Shown here in pieces: positions 43,366 to 51,968 of a stretch of 60,952 bases of DNA (positions are counted from its first letter, which is position 1; each line of letters begins with the position of its first letter). Under the pieces are notes generated by a model that saw only the letters and a program-made list of their open reading frames with translations, was not told the DNA's origin and ran no database searches. Source of the stretch: Desulfosporosinus cupriresistens (GTDB taxonomy: Bacteria > Bacillota > Desulfitobacteriia > Desulfitobacteriales > Desulfitobacteriaceae); contig NZ_MASS01000024.1 in the NCBI RefSeq assembly GCF_001707885.1, positions 1 through 60,952 of the forward strand, in the 5' to 3' direction. A program made the position numbers and the translations under genes.

Positions 43366-44595
43366 TTGAAGATTTTGTTTTGGAACGATTGTAAATGGAG
43401 AGTTAGAACGAAAGGCAATTTAATTGGGAGGTGTATGGGTTTGGATCCTTCAACTAATGCGGCAGGGAAGGGCGGTGAGAAGACTATTAGCGCCAAGAAA
43501 CAATTTGGTTTATCCGTTAATTCGATCACGTTTGCAATGGCACATCTAGCAATAATTCTGGTAGTTAGTCTTCTGGTTTGGAATGTATTTGCCGATCCAA
43601 AGCAAGGGATCTGGAAACTGTACCCACAGCCCTTTGGTGCTGTCATGTTCTGGTTCGTTCTAGAGGTCGTATTTCTGGCATTTAATGGTGAGCTATGGCC
43701 TTTTCAGCGGCTAAAGCAACCCCTAGCAGGATTAGTTGCATTTGTTACAGGCACAGCTTTAGCTTTTCTTACAGTGGGAATACTCGTCTACGGCATCGGA
43801 AGTTTTGAACCAGCTTTTAATCCAAGCGGAGCAGGTTGGACAGCAACCGGTATGATTGTCCTAATGGGTTTTTACTTTTTCGGTATCTTACCAACAAATA
43901 TGGGGCATTGGCCATGGGTGGATTTAGGGTTAAAGCAGCCCTGGGTAGGCATTATAGAGTTCTTCGAAGGGTTCTTCTTGGCGTTTTTGGGTTATCTGGT
44001 ATTAATCTATCCGAGTGTAGCCAGTTGGTCCCAGAGTGGAAAAGTAATTCTTCCCTTGGTCACAGCGGTCGGTTGGTTTTATTCAGTTATTGTCTCTTGG
44101 CTAACGACAGCGAATGCCTTAGATAACTGGCCGTGGAGTCGATTGGGTTCCAGAGCCAAAATGGCTCTGGGATCACTCTTTGGCAACTTTGTCATCGGGA
44201 CAGGAATATATTTCTTGTTTTTGGCTTTGCTTAAAAATTTTCTGATCCCCGTTGAGGCGCAGAAATCTCTGGGAGTTGCGATTACAATGTGGCCAGCTCA
44301 ATTAGGGGTGTGTATCTTGTTTTGGGTCTTAACCTGGGCGACAGTCTTTGACAATCAACTTCTCAATACAGTCTCAAAAAAGGTTGTTAGAGTAGTAATT
44401 ACTTACGGTCTCGGGCTGATAACGTTTTGGGTCTATACCCGGTGGTTCGCGATTTCAGTGCTGCATGAAGCTGAGATTAGCAAAGGATTCGGTGGAGATC
44501 CTTTAACGTGGATGGATTTAATGATTTTAGTCATGTTGATTTATGCCGTATATTTTGGTTCTTATGGCTTAATCAAAAAGACAAATAAAGTTTGA
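43366..44595 (+). CDS. 10-TM membrane protein with internal repeats, unknown function
   Basis: A protein of about 385-409 residues with ten predicted membrane helices. The start is unsure: TTG 43366 has AGAGGAGA upstream, and ATG 43435 (M-G-L-D-P) has GGGAGG only 3 bp away. A motif with W-P-[FW]-x-x-L followed by a helix with G-x6-G and a tyrosine occurs three times: N-G-E-L-W-P-F, M-G-H-W-P-W and L-D-N-W-P-W. A fourth, weaker copy may follow. I do not recognise the family. Its place behind a sigma-54 promoter and before bdh suggests a transporter for acetoin, butanediol or a related product, as inference. Confidence 0.7.
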   Translation: MKILFWNDCKWRVRTKGNLIGRCMGLDPSTNAAGKGGEKTISAKKQFGLSVNSITFAMAHLAIILVVSLLVWNVFADPKQGIWKLYPQPFGAVMFWFVLEVVFLAFNGELWPFQRLKQPLAGLVAFVTGTALAFLTVGILVYGIGSFEPAFNPSGAGWTATGMIVLMGFYFFGILPTNMGHWPWVDLGLKQPWVGIIEFFEGFFLAFLGYLVLIYPSVASWSQSGKVILPLVTAVGWFYSVIVSWLTTANALDNWPWSRLGSRAKMALGSLFGNFVIGTGIYFLFLALLKNFLIPVEAQKSLGVAITMWPAQLGVCILFWVLTWATVFDNQLLNTVSKKVVRVVITYGLGLITFWVYTRWFAISVLHEAEISKGFGGDPLTWMDLMILVMLIYAVYFGSYGLIKKTNKV

Positions 44596-44616
44596 ATTTT
44601 AAAGGAGAGATGATTA

Positions 44617-45675
44617 ATGAAAGCAGCAGTTTGGTATGGAAGAAAAGATGTTCGAGTTGTGGATGTACCGGAGCCACCGACACCAGGTGAAGGTTGGGTT
44701 AAAGTAAAGGTTAAATGGTGTGGAATTTGTGGTTCCGATCTCCACGAATACTTAGCCGGTCCGATTTTTATTCCCGTTTCAGCTCCGGATGCGCTCACAG
44801 GCAGTAAAGCACCCATTATTCTTGGACATGAATTTTCCGGGGAAATAGTGGAAATCGGGCCGGGAGTAAAAAATGTTCAGCTGGGAGATCGGGTTGCCCC
44901 TGATGCTTGCCAAGTGTGCTGGGAATGTTATCACTGTAAACGCATGAATTACAGTATGTGCGAAAAATTGGCGTTTACTGGGTTGATGACAGATGGCGCC
45001 TTTGCAGAATATGTCAATGTACCAGCCTATACGCTGTATAAAATTCCGGATGATATGTCCTACGAAGTAGCGGCTGTCATCGAACCGATAGCAGTTGGGA
45101 TCCATGCCGTCCGAAAGGCACCTGTTATCGAAGGAGATATAGTCGTTGTCTTAGGCGCAGGAACAATTGGACTCGCGACATTACAAGCCGCTAAGGCTGC
45201 TGGAGCCAGTAAAGTTTATGTGATTGAAATGGCTAAGGCTAGAAAAGAATATGCTTTAAATATGGGGGCGACGGCAGTCTTCGACCCGAGAGAATTAGAC
45301 GTTGTTGCCAAGATCAAGGAGCTTACTGACGGATTAGGAGCGGATATTTCCTTCGAATGTATCGGGAATGAGAAGACAGCACCACTGGCCATACAATTGG
45401 CACGAAAAATGGGTAAAGTTGTCATGGTAGGTATCTTTGAACGTGAGAGTGCGTTTAACTTTTTCGAGGTTACCGCTAATGAAAAAGAAATTATCGGGTC
45501 CTTGGCCTATAATGGAGAGTTTAGCACGGCGATTGCGTTGATGAATGATGGCCGGATCCAGGGAGAACCTATGATTACAGGAAAAATTAAACTCGAAGAT
45601 ATTATTGAAAAGGGATTTGATGAGCTGGTAAACCATAAGGAAGAAAATATTAAAATTTTGGTTTCGCCGTTCTAG
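44617..45675 (+). CDS. bdhA: Zinc-dependent 2,3-butanediol dehydrogenase
   Basis: A 352-residue medium-chain dehydrogenase. The catalytic zinc site is C38 in C-G-I-C-G-S-D and H71-E72 in G-H-E-F-S-G. The structural-zinc loop (C-Q-V-C-W-E-C-Y-H-C...C) is present, and the NAD motif V-L-G-A-G-T-I-G-L-A is near residue 172. The H-E-Y-L-A-G-P and long P-D-A-L-T-G insert near 50-60 are typical of (R,R)-butanediol dehydrogenases. It would feed acetoin from 2,3-butanediol to AcoAB. ATG 44617 follows AAAGGAGAG. A truncated relative is found at 42137. Confidence 0.92.
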   Translation: MKAAVWYGRKDVRVVDVPEPPTPGEGWVKVKVKWCGICGSDLHEYLAGPIFIPVSAPDALTGSKAPIILGHEFSGEIVEIGPGVKNVQLGDRVAPDACQVCWECYHCKRMNYSMCEKLAFTGLMTDGAFAEYVNVPAYTLYKIPDDMSYEVAAVIEPIAVGIHAVRKAPVIEGDIVVVLGAGTIGLATLQAAKAAGASKVYVIEMAKARKEYALNMGATAVFDPRELDVVAKIKELTDGLGADISFECIGNEKTAPLAIQLARKMGKVVMVGIFERESAFNFFEVTANEKEIIGSLAYNGEFSTAIALMNDGRIQGEPMITGKIKLEDIIEKGFDELVNHKEENIKILVSPF

Positions 45676-45694
45676 AAATTTCCAGTCTTAAAAA

Positions 45695-45733
45695 AACGCC
45701 TAGGAATATTTCAGACCTAGGCGTTAAAAATTT
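45695..45733 (+). terminator. Hairpin after bdhA
   Basis: AACGCCTAGG and CCTAGGCGTT form a perfect 10-bp stem with an 11-nt loop. AAAAATTTG follows on the plus strand; the better U-tract (TTTTTT) is on the minus strand. From 45734 to 45853 a short coding-like remnant (F-E-L-T-V-E-F-S-N-E-D-E) ends at TAG 45821, with no start. Confidence 0.6.
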
Positions 45734-45853
45734 GCTTGAAACAAAATTTGAGTTGACCGTTGAATTCTCTAATGAAGATGAGCCTATTTTCGTTCAACGT
45801 TTGTCCATTCAAGAGTTTTAGAAAACTACAAGGAACTGGGAAGGTAATTATCG

Positions 45854-46429
45854 ATGAAACTGAAGGGTAAATTAGACATTGAAATCTTAAGAAAGAACTG
45901 GCTAAGCGAAGTTGAAGCCCATTCTGAAGAAATGAACTCGATTTTCTTTGTAGGGAAGAGTGTAAATCCCAGAGACATTGGGGTTACCAAAAGTTTTAAC
46001 GCATTGCCTTTGTTGCTTCCTTACTGCGCCAAAAGTCCAACTTGTAAGTTTCGCTATACGGAAGGGTGTGAACGTTGTGGACGCTGCGATATAGGGGAAG
46101 CTTATCAATTAGCAGAGGAGTATGGGATGGAGCCGGTTACGATACAGAACTATGAAATGCTGGAGCGGGTTTTACAAAGTTTGAAGGAACAAGGGTGCAG
46201 CGCTTTTATAGGAACGTGTTGTCAGACCTTTATTGCCAAACACCGGCACGACTTTGAACGTATTGGCTTACAAGGTGTACTCATAGACATTGATAATTCG
46301 ACCTGCTATCATCTGGGCAAAAATAGGGAAGCCCATCAGGGGACTTTTCAAAGCCAGACTCGATTAAAACTTGATCTCCTTCGAAGAGTGTTAGATAAAG
46401 TAATTGTAGATCAACTGCCCCTACCCTAA
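45854..46429 (+). CDS. DUF116-like cysteine-rich protein
   Basis: A 191-residue protein. A cysteine cluster (P-Y-C-A-K-S-P-T-C-K-F-R-Y-T-E-G-C-E-R-C and G-R-C-D) near residues 58-80 may bind a metal or iron-sulfur cluster; C-C-Q-T-F and N-S-T-C-Y-H follow. This matches my memory of the DUF116 family, which is common in anaerobes and often near lipoate genes. It starts at ATG 45854 behind GGGAAGG. It lies between the butanediol genes and the acoA promoter. Function is unknown; a role in lipoate metabolism is inference from context. Confidence 0.7.
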   Translation: MKLKGKLDIEILRKNWLSEVEAHSEEMNSIFFVGKSVNPRDIGVTKSFNALPLLLPYCAKSPTCKFRYTEGCERCGRCDIGEAYQLAEEYGMEPVTIQNYEMLERVLQSLKEQGCSAFIGTCCQTFIAKHRHDFERIGLQGVLIDIDNSTCYHLGKNREAHQGTFQSQTRLKLDLLRRVLDKVIVDQLPLP

Positions 46430-46556
46430 AGGGATAGTGGCTTGTAACTAACCAGTAGTACGAACACTTTTATGCTCCTACCTTTTAACACCCTTTCAGG
46501 CGTGTTGTTACATTGAGGATGATTGACAGCACCCTAACTCGCCAAACGTATTATGA

Positions 46557-46605
46557 AAATTTGCTTAGGGAACGAACAGGATTTGTTTCCTAAGCAAATT
46601 TTTTG
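46557..46605 (+). terminator. Strong terminator upstream of the aco promoter
   Basis: AAATTTGCTTAGG and CCTAAGCAAATTT form a 13-bp stem that ends in a T-run (TTTTTTG). It insulates the aco operon from the DUF116-like gene. Confidence 0.85.
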
Positions 46606-46726
46606 AGTCTGTATTTTAAAACAGCTTAATCAGTAAGTCAACCTGTGCTGCAAGGTATTTCGGCAAAATTATAGCTGTGATTCTTGTACTAAGGTTGGAT
46701 TAAGATTTCGCAATAAACTGACAAAT

Positions 46727-46743
46727 TGTTCGAAAACCGAACA
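46727..46743. promoter_or_regulatory. AcoR upstream activator site for acoABXC
   Basis: TGTTCG-AAAAC-CGAACA, perfect 6-bp arms with a 5-bp spacer, same as the core at 36316. It lies about 155 bp upstream of the sigma-54 promoter, a usual enhancer distance. Confidence 0.7.
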
Positions 46744-46881
46744 GTGTTCATTATCAGAACCGATCATTCGTGGCAAATCTTGTTGAATAGAGAGAATTAA
46801 ATAGTTTTAAACAATATTAGCCAACCCTTGTTAGCCAGTAGCTGTCTGCTTATTAATGCAAATTTTTGAAAATTTTTAAGG

Positions 46882-46899
46882 TTGGCATACCGTTTGCAT
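46882..46899 (+). promoter_or_regulatory. Sigma-54 promoter of the aco operon
   Basis: TTGGCATACCGTTTGCAT: GG at 46884-46885 and GC at 46896-46897, 10 bp apart. The leader to acoA is then about 285 nt long. It holds a stretch of 26 codons from GTG 46914 with no ribosome binding site, and nothing else that I can name. Confidence 0.88.
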
Positions 46900-47194
46900 A
46901 TTTAATGAAATTGTGGAGATTTTGCAATATCTGAATGAAATGGGCGTAAAAGTTAATTCTTCGCCTCTTGTCCTTAATTTGTTATTTATGTAAGAAATGT
47001 AAAATCATATCACATTTAGCGCAATGACAGGGTGGTTAGCAAAGGGGGGGATGGAAGTAGCGGGTATGTTAGTGCCGTAGGTGATGTCGTTGAGGACAGT
47101 CTAGATAGACTTGGACTCCTATGTTGATAGAACCAGGGCGGATATTTGCAAGTGTGTAAAGAAAAAAACTTATTCGGATGAGGAGTGATTATAA

Positions 47195-48157
47195 GTGGCG
47201 CTTAATAAAGAACAAATGCTTGATTTATATCGTCAAATGCGTATGATCCGTGAATTTGAAGAGACTGTGGCTAAATTTTTTTCACAAGGTCAAATTCCTG
47301 GTTTTGTTCACCTGTACATTGGTGAAGAGGCTGTGGCTACCGGAGTCTGTGCGAACTTAGAAAAACAGGATTATATCGCTAGTACTCATCGGGGGCATGG
47401 GCATGGGATTGCCCGCGGAGCATCGCTTAACAAAATGATGGCTGAGATTTTCGGTAAGGCCGACGGAGAATGTAAAGGAAAAGGCGGTTCTATGCATATT
47501 GCTGATGTAGAACTAGGTTTTCTTGGCGCGAATGGAATTGTTGGTGCGGGTTTACCTTTAGCAACCGGGGCAGGTTTTGCCGCTAAATATATGAAAACTA
47601 ATGGAGTTGCAATCTGCTTTTTCGGGGATGCAGCATCGAACCGGGGTACTTTCCACGAGTCCTTGAACATGGCGAGTGTTCAGAAATTACCTGTGATTTT
47701 TGTCAACGAGAATAATATGTACGGTATTTCAATGAGCCAGGAAAGACATCAAAATATTACGGATATTGCAGACCGCGCAGGCTCCTACGGAATGCCTGGT
47801 ATGGTCGTTGACGGCAATGACGTTATGGCTGTCTACGAAGCAGCAGAAGAAGCTGTGAAGCGTGCTCGTGCTGGTGGAGGCCCTGTCTTGATTGAATGTA
47901 AAACATATCGTCATCACGGCCATTTTGAAGGGGATCCCTGCGTATATCGGAGCGATGAAGAAGTGAACGCCTGGAAAGCGAAAGATCCTTTGCCACGGTT
48001 CGTGAATCGTTTGCAAGAAATGAAAATGGCTACAGAGGCAGAAATCAATCAAATCGATACTGAAGTTAAAAAGATTATTGCTGATGCGGTTGAGTTTGCT
48101 CAGAATAGTCCTGTACCGTCTCTTGATGAACTAACGACCGATGTTTACTGCGACTAA
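47195..48157 (+). CDS. acoA: Acetoin dehydrogenase E1 component, alpha subunit
   Basis: AcoA with AcoB cleaves acetoin using thiamine diphosphate and passes the acetyl group to the lipoyl arm of AcoC, releasing acetaldehyde. The 320-residue protein has R-M-I-R-E-F-E-E near the start, H-R-G-H-G-H-G near 67, G-K-G-G-S-M-H and the TPP motif G-D-A-A-S-N-R-G-T-F-H-E-S-L-N (about 144-158) with N-E-N-N. GTG 47195 follows GAGGAGTG. It is the first gene of the sigma-54 operon. A pyruvate dehydrogenase E1 is possible from sequence alone; the regulator and acoX favour acetoin. Confidence 0.93.
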   Translation: MALNKEQMLDLYRQMRMIREFEETVAKFFSQGQIPGFVHLYIGEEAVATGVCANLEKQDYIASTHRGHGHGIARGASLNKMMAEIFGKADGECKGKGGSMHIADVELGFLGANGIVGAGLPLATGAGFAAKYMKTNGVAICFFGDAASNRGTFHESLNMASVQKLPVIFVNENNMYGISMSQERHQNITDIADRAGSYGMPGMVVDGNDVMAVYEAAEEAVKRARAGGGPVLIECKTYRHHGHFEGDPCVYRSDEEVNAWKAKDPLPRFVNRLQEMKMATEAEINQIDTEVKKIIADAVEFAQNSPVPSLDELTTDVYCD

Positions 48158-48181
48158 GGAATTTGAAGGGGTGAGATTATT

Positions 48182-49153
48182 ATGGCAGAAAAGACATATT
48201 CCCAAGCGATCAATGAGGCCCTCGAAGAAGAAATGCTTAGGGATGAGAAAGTGTATATCTTAGGAGAAGATGTTGGAGCCTTCGGTGGGTGTTTTGGAGT
48301 AACAACGGGTCTTCTTGAAAAATTTGGTGCTGAAAGAGTGTTGGATGCACCGATCTCTGAGACCGCGATCATGGGCTCAGCGGTAGGGGCCGCAGTCGCT
48401 GGTTTGCGCCCGGTTCCAGAAATCATGTTTGTGGACTTCGTAGGTGTCTGTCTCGATGAGCTGCTTAACCAAGCAGCAAAGATGCATTATATGTTTGGTG
48501 GAAAGGCTAAAGTTCCGCTGACGTTAAGGATGGCCTGCGGTGCCGGAGTGGGTGCAGCAGCCCAACACTCTCAGAGCCTTGAAGCCTTTATGTGCCATAT
48601 TCCTGGGCTTAAAGTAGTTATGCCGGCGACTGCAGCAGATGCTAAAGGTTTGTTGAAATCGGCCATCCGTGATGATAATCCGGTTATCTACTTGGAGCAT
48701 AAAGCCCTCCTTGGGGTAACCGGGGAAGTTCCCGAAGGGGAGTATACTATTCCACTTGGCAAGGCGGATATCAAACGGGAAGGAAAAGATGTCACGATCT
48801 TAGCTTATTCTATGATGCTTCATAAAGCGTTAGCGGCTGCGGAAACCTTAGCTCTAGAGGGAATCGAAGCAGAAGTGATTGATCCTCGTACGCTTGTACC
48901 GTTTGATAAGGAAACGTTGTATAAATCCATAGAAAAAACCGGACGACTGGTTATTGTGCATGAAGCTGTCAAACAGGGAGGATTTGGTGCGGAAATCGCC
49001 GCAATGGTTGCTGAAGAGTGTTTTGATTCTCTCGATGCATCAATTAAAAGAGTAGCGGCACCCTTTGCTCCTATTCCTTTTGCATCTAACCTGGAAGCAG
49101 CCTATATTCCGGATGAAGCAAAAATTATTGAAGCGGTAAAATCCTTTTTCTAG
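48182..49153 (+). CDS. acoB: Acetoin dehydrogenase E1 component, beta subunit
   Basis: A 323-residue transketolase-type beta subunit. It has L-G-E-D-V-G-A-F-G-G, F-G-A-E-R-V-L-D-A-P-I-S-E (the Glu that activates TPP) near 52-62, E-I-M-F-V-D-F, and a C-terminal domain with I-D-P-R-T-L-V-P-F-D. ATG 48182 is preceded by AAGGGGTGAGA. It is 24 bp after acoA and both subunits form the E1 heterotetramer. Confidence 0.95.
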   Translation: MAEKTYSQAINEALEEEMLRDEKVYILGEDVGAFGGCFGVTTGLLEKFGAERVLDAPISETAIMGSAVGAAVAGLRPVPEIMFVDFVGVCLDELLNQAAKMHYMFGGKAKVPLTLRMACGAGVGAAAQHSQSLEAFMCHIPGLKVVMPATAADAKGLLKSAIRDDNPVIYLEHKALLGVTGEVPEGEYTIPLGKADIKREGKDVTILAYSMMLHKALAAAETLALEGIEAEVIDPRTLVPFDKETLYKSIEKTGRLVIVHEAVKQGGFGAEIAAMVAEECFDSLDASIKRVAAPFAPIPFASNLEAAYIPDEAKIIEAVKSFF

Positions 49154-49237
49154 GATATGTCGTATAGAAAAATCATTCTCCGAGAAGGGCGGCCGATCGT
49201 TCGGTTGCCCTTAGCTCTTGGGTAGGAGGAGAAGACT

Positions 49238-50269
49238 ATGATTGCAGGAATTATTGCAAATCCCGCTTCAGGAAAAGATATCCGCCGTTTGGTGGCTCAT
49301 GCCACGGTCTTTGATAATCAGGAAAAAGTGAATTTGATCCGGAGAATCTTGCTGGGGCTGCAAGCAGCAGGGGTTCAAAGGGTCTGGTTTATGCCGGATT
49401 ATTTTGGCTTCTACGAGCGGGCTTTAGAGGTTTTCAGGGGTGAGAATCAATTAACCATGGAGACAAAGCTCTTGCCCATGCACTGGAAGGGGAATCAAGA
49501 GGATTCGCGGTTGGCAGCAGCCCAAATGGTGGAAATGGGTGTAGGTTGCCTGGTAACCTTAGGAGGTGACGGAACCAACCGAGTTGTAGCTAAAGGAGCC
49601 GGGGAGGTTCCGATCATGCCTGTTTCGACAGGAACTAATAATGTTTTCTCGGTTATGGTGGAAGGAACAATCGCGGGTTTGGCAGCTGGTTTAGTGGCAA
49701 CAGGTGCGGTAGAAGAAGAGTTTTCTCTTATTCGGACTAAAAAGCTGATTATCTATATTAATGGTCAAGCGGTAGATATAGCCTTAATAGATGCCGTTGT
49801 GCTAGCTGAGCAGTTCGTCGGTTCCCGGGCGATTTGGGACATTGGTAAGATCCGGCAGATTGTGGCTACGTGCGGCGAGTCCTTTCATATTGGTATTGCG
49901 GCAATCGTCGGTGCCCTGCATCCCATCAATAAGCGCGAAGCCAAAGGGATCAACTTAATCATCGCAGACTCGGAAAGTGGCGAGCAAACGTTGGATTCAA
50001 CTCAAGGCTCCTCAATCCAGGTAAAAGCAGCAGTAGGACCTGGTCTGATTCGATCGGTTCCTGTTCGTTCCTACGAATTAATGAGCCCTGGTCAGAAAGT
50101 CGTTGTAAATCATGTCCCTTGTGTTATAGCGGTGGATGGGGAAAGGGAGATATTGGTCGGTCCAGAAGACCGTGCCGAAGTAGAACTAGTGCAGACAGGG
50201 CCGTTTGTGGTCGATGTCCAAAGCACCTTAAACCGTGCTGCCCAAAAAGGTCTATTCATAAATCGTTAA
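49238..50269 (+). CDS. acoX: AcoX, ATP-NAD kinase-like protein of acetoin operons
   Basis: A 343-residue member of the ATP-NAD/AcoX kinase family. The G-G-D-G-T-N motif of NAD kinases is near residue 108, and P-V-S-T-G-T-N-N follows near 127. AcoX is found in aco operons of several bacteria; its reaction is not known and mutants show little effect in some hosts. N-terminal I-A-N-P-A-S-G-K-D-I-R is typical. ATG 49238 follows GTAGGAGGAG. Location between acoB and acoC strongly supports the name. Confidence 0.9.
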   Translation: MIAGIIANPASGKDIRRLVAHATVFDNQEKVNLIRRILLGLQAAGVQRVWFMPDYFGFYERALEVFRGENQLTMETKLLPMHWKGNQEDSRLAAAQMVEMGVGCLVTLGGDGTNRVVAKGAGEVPIMPVSTGTNNVFSVMVEGTIAGLAAGLVATGAVEEEFSLIRTKKLIIYINGQAVDIALIDAVVLAEQFVGSRAIWDIGKIRQIVATCGESFHIGIAAIVGALHPINKREAKGINLIIADSESGEQTLDSTQGSSIQVKAAVGPGLIRSVPVRSYELMSPGQKVVVNHVPCVIAVDGEREILVGPEDRAEVELVQTGPFVVDVQSTLNRAAQKGLFINR

Positions 50270-50357
50270 ATTTTTCTAAACACATACTCTTCTAAACTCT
50301 CATGCCCCGTTGGGGCCCAAACTATAATGAAAATATAAATTTGGAGGAAAAAGAAAA

Positions 50358-51950
50358 ATGGCACAAATCATGCTTATGCCTAAATTAGGTTTAACAATGA
50401 AAAAAGGAAAAATAGTAAGCTGGCTAAAAAACGAAGGGGAGACGGTTGCCCTGGGAGAAGCTCTTTTAGAGGTGATGACGGAAAAAGTAAATATAAAAGT
50501 TGAATCACCTTATAAGGGAGTACTTTATAAGATTATCGGTGCTCCAGGCTCGAACTATCCGATCTCTGTTCCGCTTGCTGTTTTGGCGGAAGAAGGGGAT
50601 GATGCCGCTGCCTTAGAAGTCGCTCTGGATGAGGCGAAAAGTGTTTTACAAGCAGCCCTGGCAGGTGGGAGTGACGGCGCAGAGAAGAAGAAAGAAGCCA
50701 AACCTGTTAAGCCTTTTGGGGTTTTTGCCGGTGCCGGCAAGGTATCTCCTCGTGCGGCTAAACTCGCCGATAAAGAAGGCGTAGCGCTTGGATTAATTAG
50801 TGGCAGTGGCCCAAATGGCAAGGTTGTTGAAGAAGATGTTTTAAATTACATCGCTCAAGTTAAGGGAGAAACAACTTCCGAGCTGCGTCCCATTGATCCT
50901 CAGAGCATGCGGGGCGTCATAGCGGATCGCATGATTAAGAGTCGGAGAGAGGCTGCCCATGTCACCCTGATGAAAGAAGTGGATATGACCTCGTTGAAAG
51001 ATGTTCGGGAGCAATTAAATGCTCTGGGCGCGGACAAACGAGTCAAATTCTCCTTTACAGATTTCCTTGTTAAGTTTACAGGACAGGCTTTAGCGGAATT
51101 TCCGCTTGTGAACTCGCGGAGCACTGATAAGGAAATTGAATTAGCCAAATCGATCAATGTAGGGGTAGCTGTCGCCTTGGAAGAGGGGCTCGTCGTTCCC
51201 AATGTGAAAAATGTGCCGATTCTTACTCTTGAACAAATTTCGGCAAAAATTAAAGACTTGGCAGCGCGAGCTCGTAATTCTGAACTTGACCCGTCAGAGA
51301 TAGAACAAGGGACCTTTACGATTACTAATTTGGGGGCCTACGGAGTAGAAGGGTTCACACCCATTATTAACCGGCCGGAAACTGCCATTCTCGGTGTTGG
51401 AACGATAAAACAGAAACCAATTATGGTCGAAAGTCGCTTAGAAAATCGCTTTTTTATGACGCTCAGTCTTTCTCTGGACCATCGGATCATTGACGGTTCA
51501 CTCGCTGCTGACTTTTTAGGCCGTCTGATAGAAATGTTGGAGAATCCCTATCCTTGGTTCCAGTTACAACCGCAAGCCAGTGACGATCTTGTGATCAAGA
51601 CCGGGGGCAAAGAAACACCGCATGATCTCTTGGAAGCATTTACCACTGGACTGGAAGCGTTGAAAGAAGAAAATCCGGAATTGGCGATTGGCTTTGAAGG
51701 CCTCATGGCGCCGGTCTTTTGTGAAGGCGAATTGGGGATCATGGAAAAAGAGTTAATGGCGGTGGCTGTTGCCATTTATGCCAAATGTGAGTTCTGTATT
51801 GCTGCTCATGTTTATAATGCCATGAATGCCGGAGCGTCAGGTGAACAAGTTCTGGAGGCAGCTGGAGTGGCTGTCGCTTTTGGAGGCGGCGCGGCTATGG
51901 CTTATACCGTAACAAAAGTTCGTGCCTGTATCAACGCTTTTGGCGGTTAA
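50358..51950 (+). CDS. acoC: Acetoin dehydrogenase E2 (AcoC) fused to an AhpD-like domain
   Basis: A 530-residue fusion. Residues 1-80 are a lipoyl domain with lipoyl lysine K43 in M-T-E-K-V-N. Residues 127-165 are the E1/E3-binding domain. Residues 180-405 are the acetyltransferase with D-H-R-I-I-D-G (374-380). After a linker, residues 440-530 form an AhpD/carboxymuconolactone-decarboxylase-like domain. That domain has E465, C477, C480 and H484, with the E-12-C-3-C-4-H spacing of AhpD's thiol-redox centre. Mycobacterial AhpD takes electrons from lipoylated E2; here the two are in one chain. No E3 gene is near. The fusion therefore looks like a built-in oxidase or peroxide-linked outlet for the dihydrolipoyl arm. 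Confidence 0.92.
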   Translation: MAQIMLMPKLGLTMKKGKIVSWLKNEGETVALGEALLEVMTEKVNIKVESPYKGVLYKIIGAPGSNYPISVPLAVLAEEGDDAAALEVALDEAKSVLQAALAGGSDGAEKKKEAKPVKPFGVFAGAGKVSPRAAKLADKEGVALGLISGSGPNGKVVEEDVLNYIAQVKGETTSELRPIDPQSMRGVIADRMIKSRREAAHVTLMKEVDMTSLKDVREQLNALGADKRVKFSFTDFLVKFTGQALAEFPLVNSRSTDKEIELAKSINVGVAVALEEGLVVPNVKNVPILTLEQISAKIKDLAARARNSELDPSEIEQGTFTITNLGAYGVEGFTPIINRPETAILGVGTIKQKPIMVESRLENRFFMTLSLSLDHRIIDGSLAADFLGRLIEMLENPYPWFQLQPQASDDLVIKTGGKETPHDLLEAFTTGLEALKEENPELAIGFEGLMAPVFCEGELGIMEKELMAVAVAIYAKCEFCIAAHVYNAMNAGASGEQVLEAAGVAVAFGGGAAMAYTVTKVRACINAFGG

Positions 51951-51968
51951 AGAAAGCGGGGATAACCG

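Noticed and set aside
45734..45823. Coding-like remnant after the bdh hairpin
   Set aside because: It has no start and is only about 30 codons; I could not match it to a protein, so it is mentioned only under the hairpin.
46914..46994. Short reading frame in the aco leader
   Set aside because: 26 codons without ribosome binding site; may be a leader peptide but nothing supports it.
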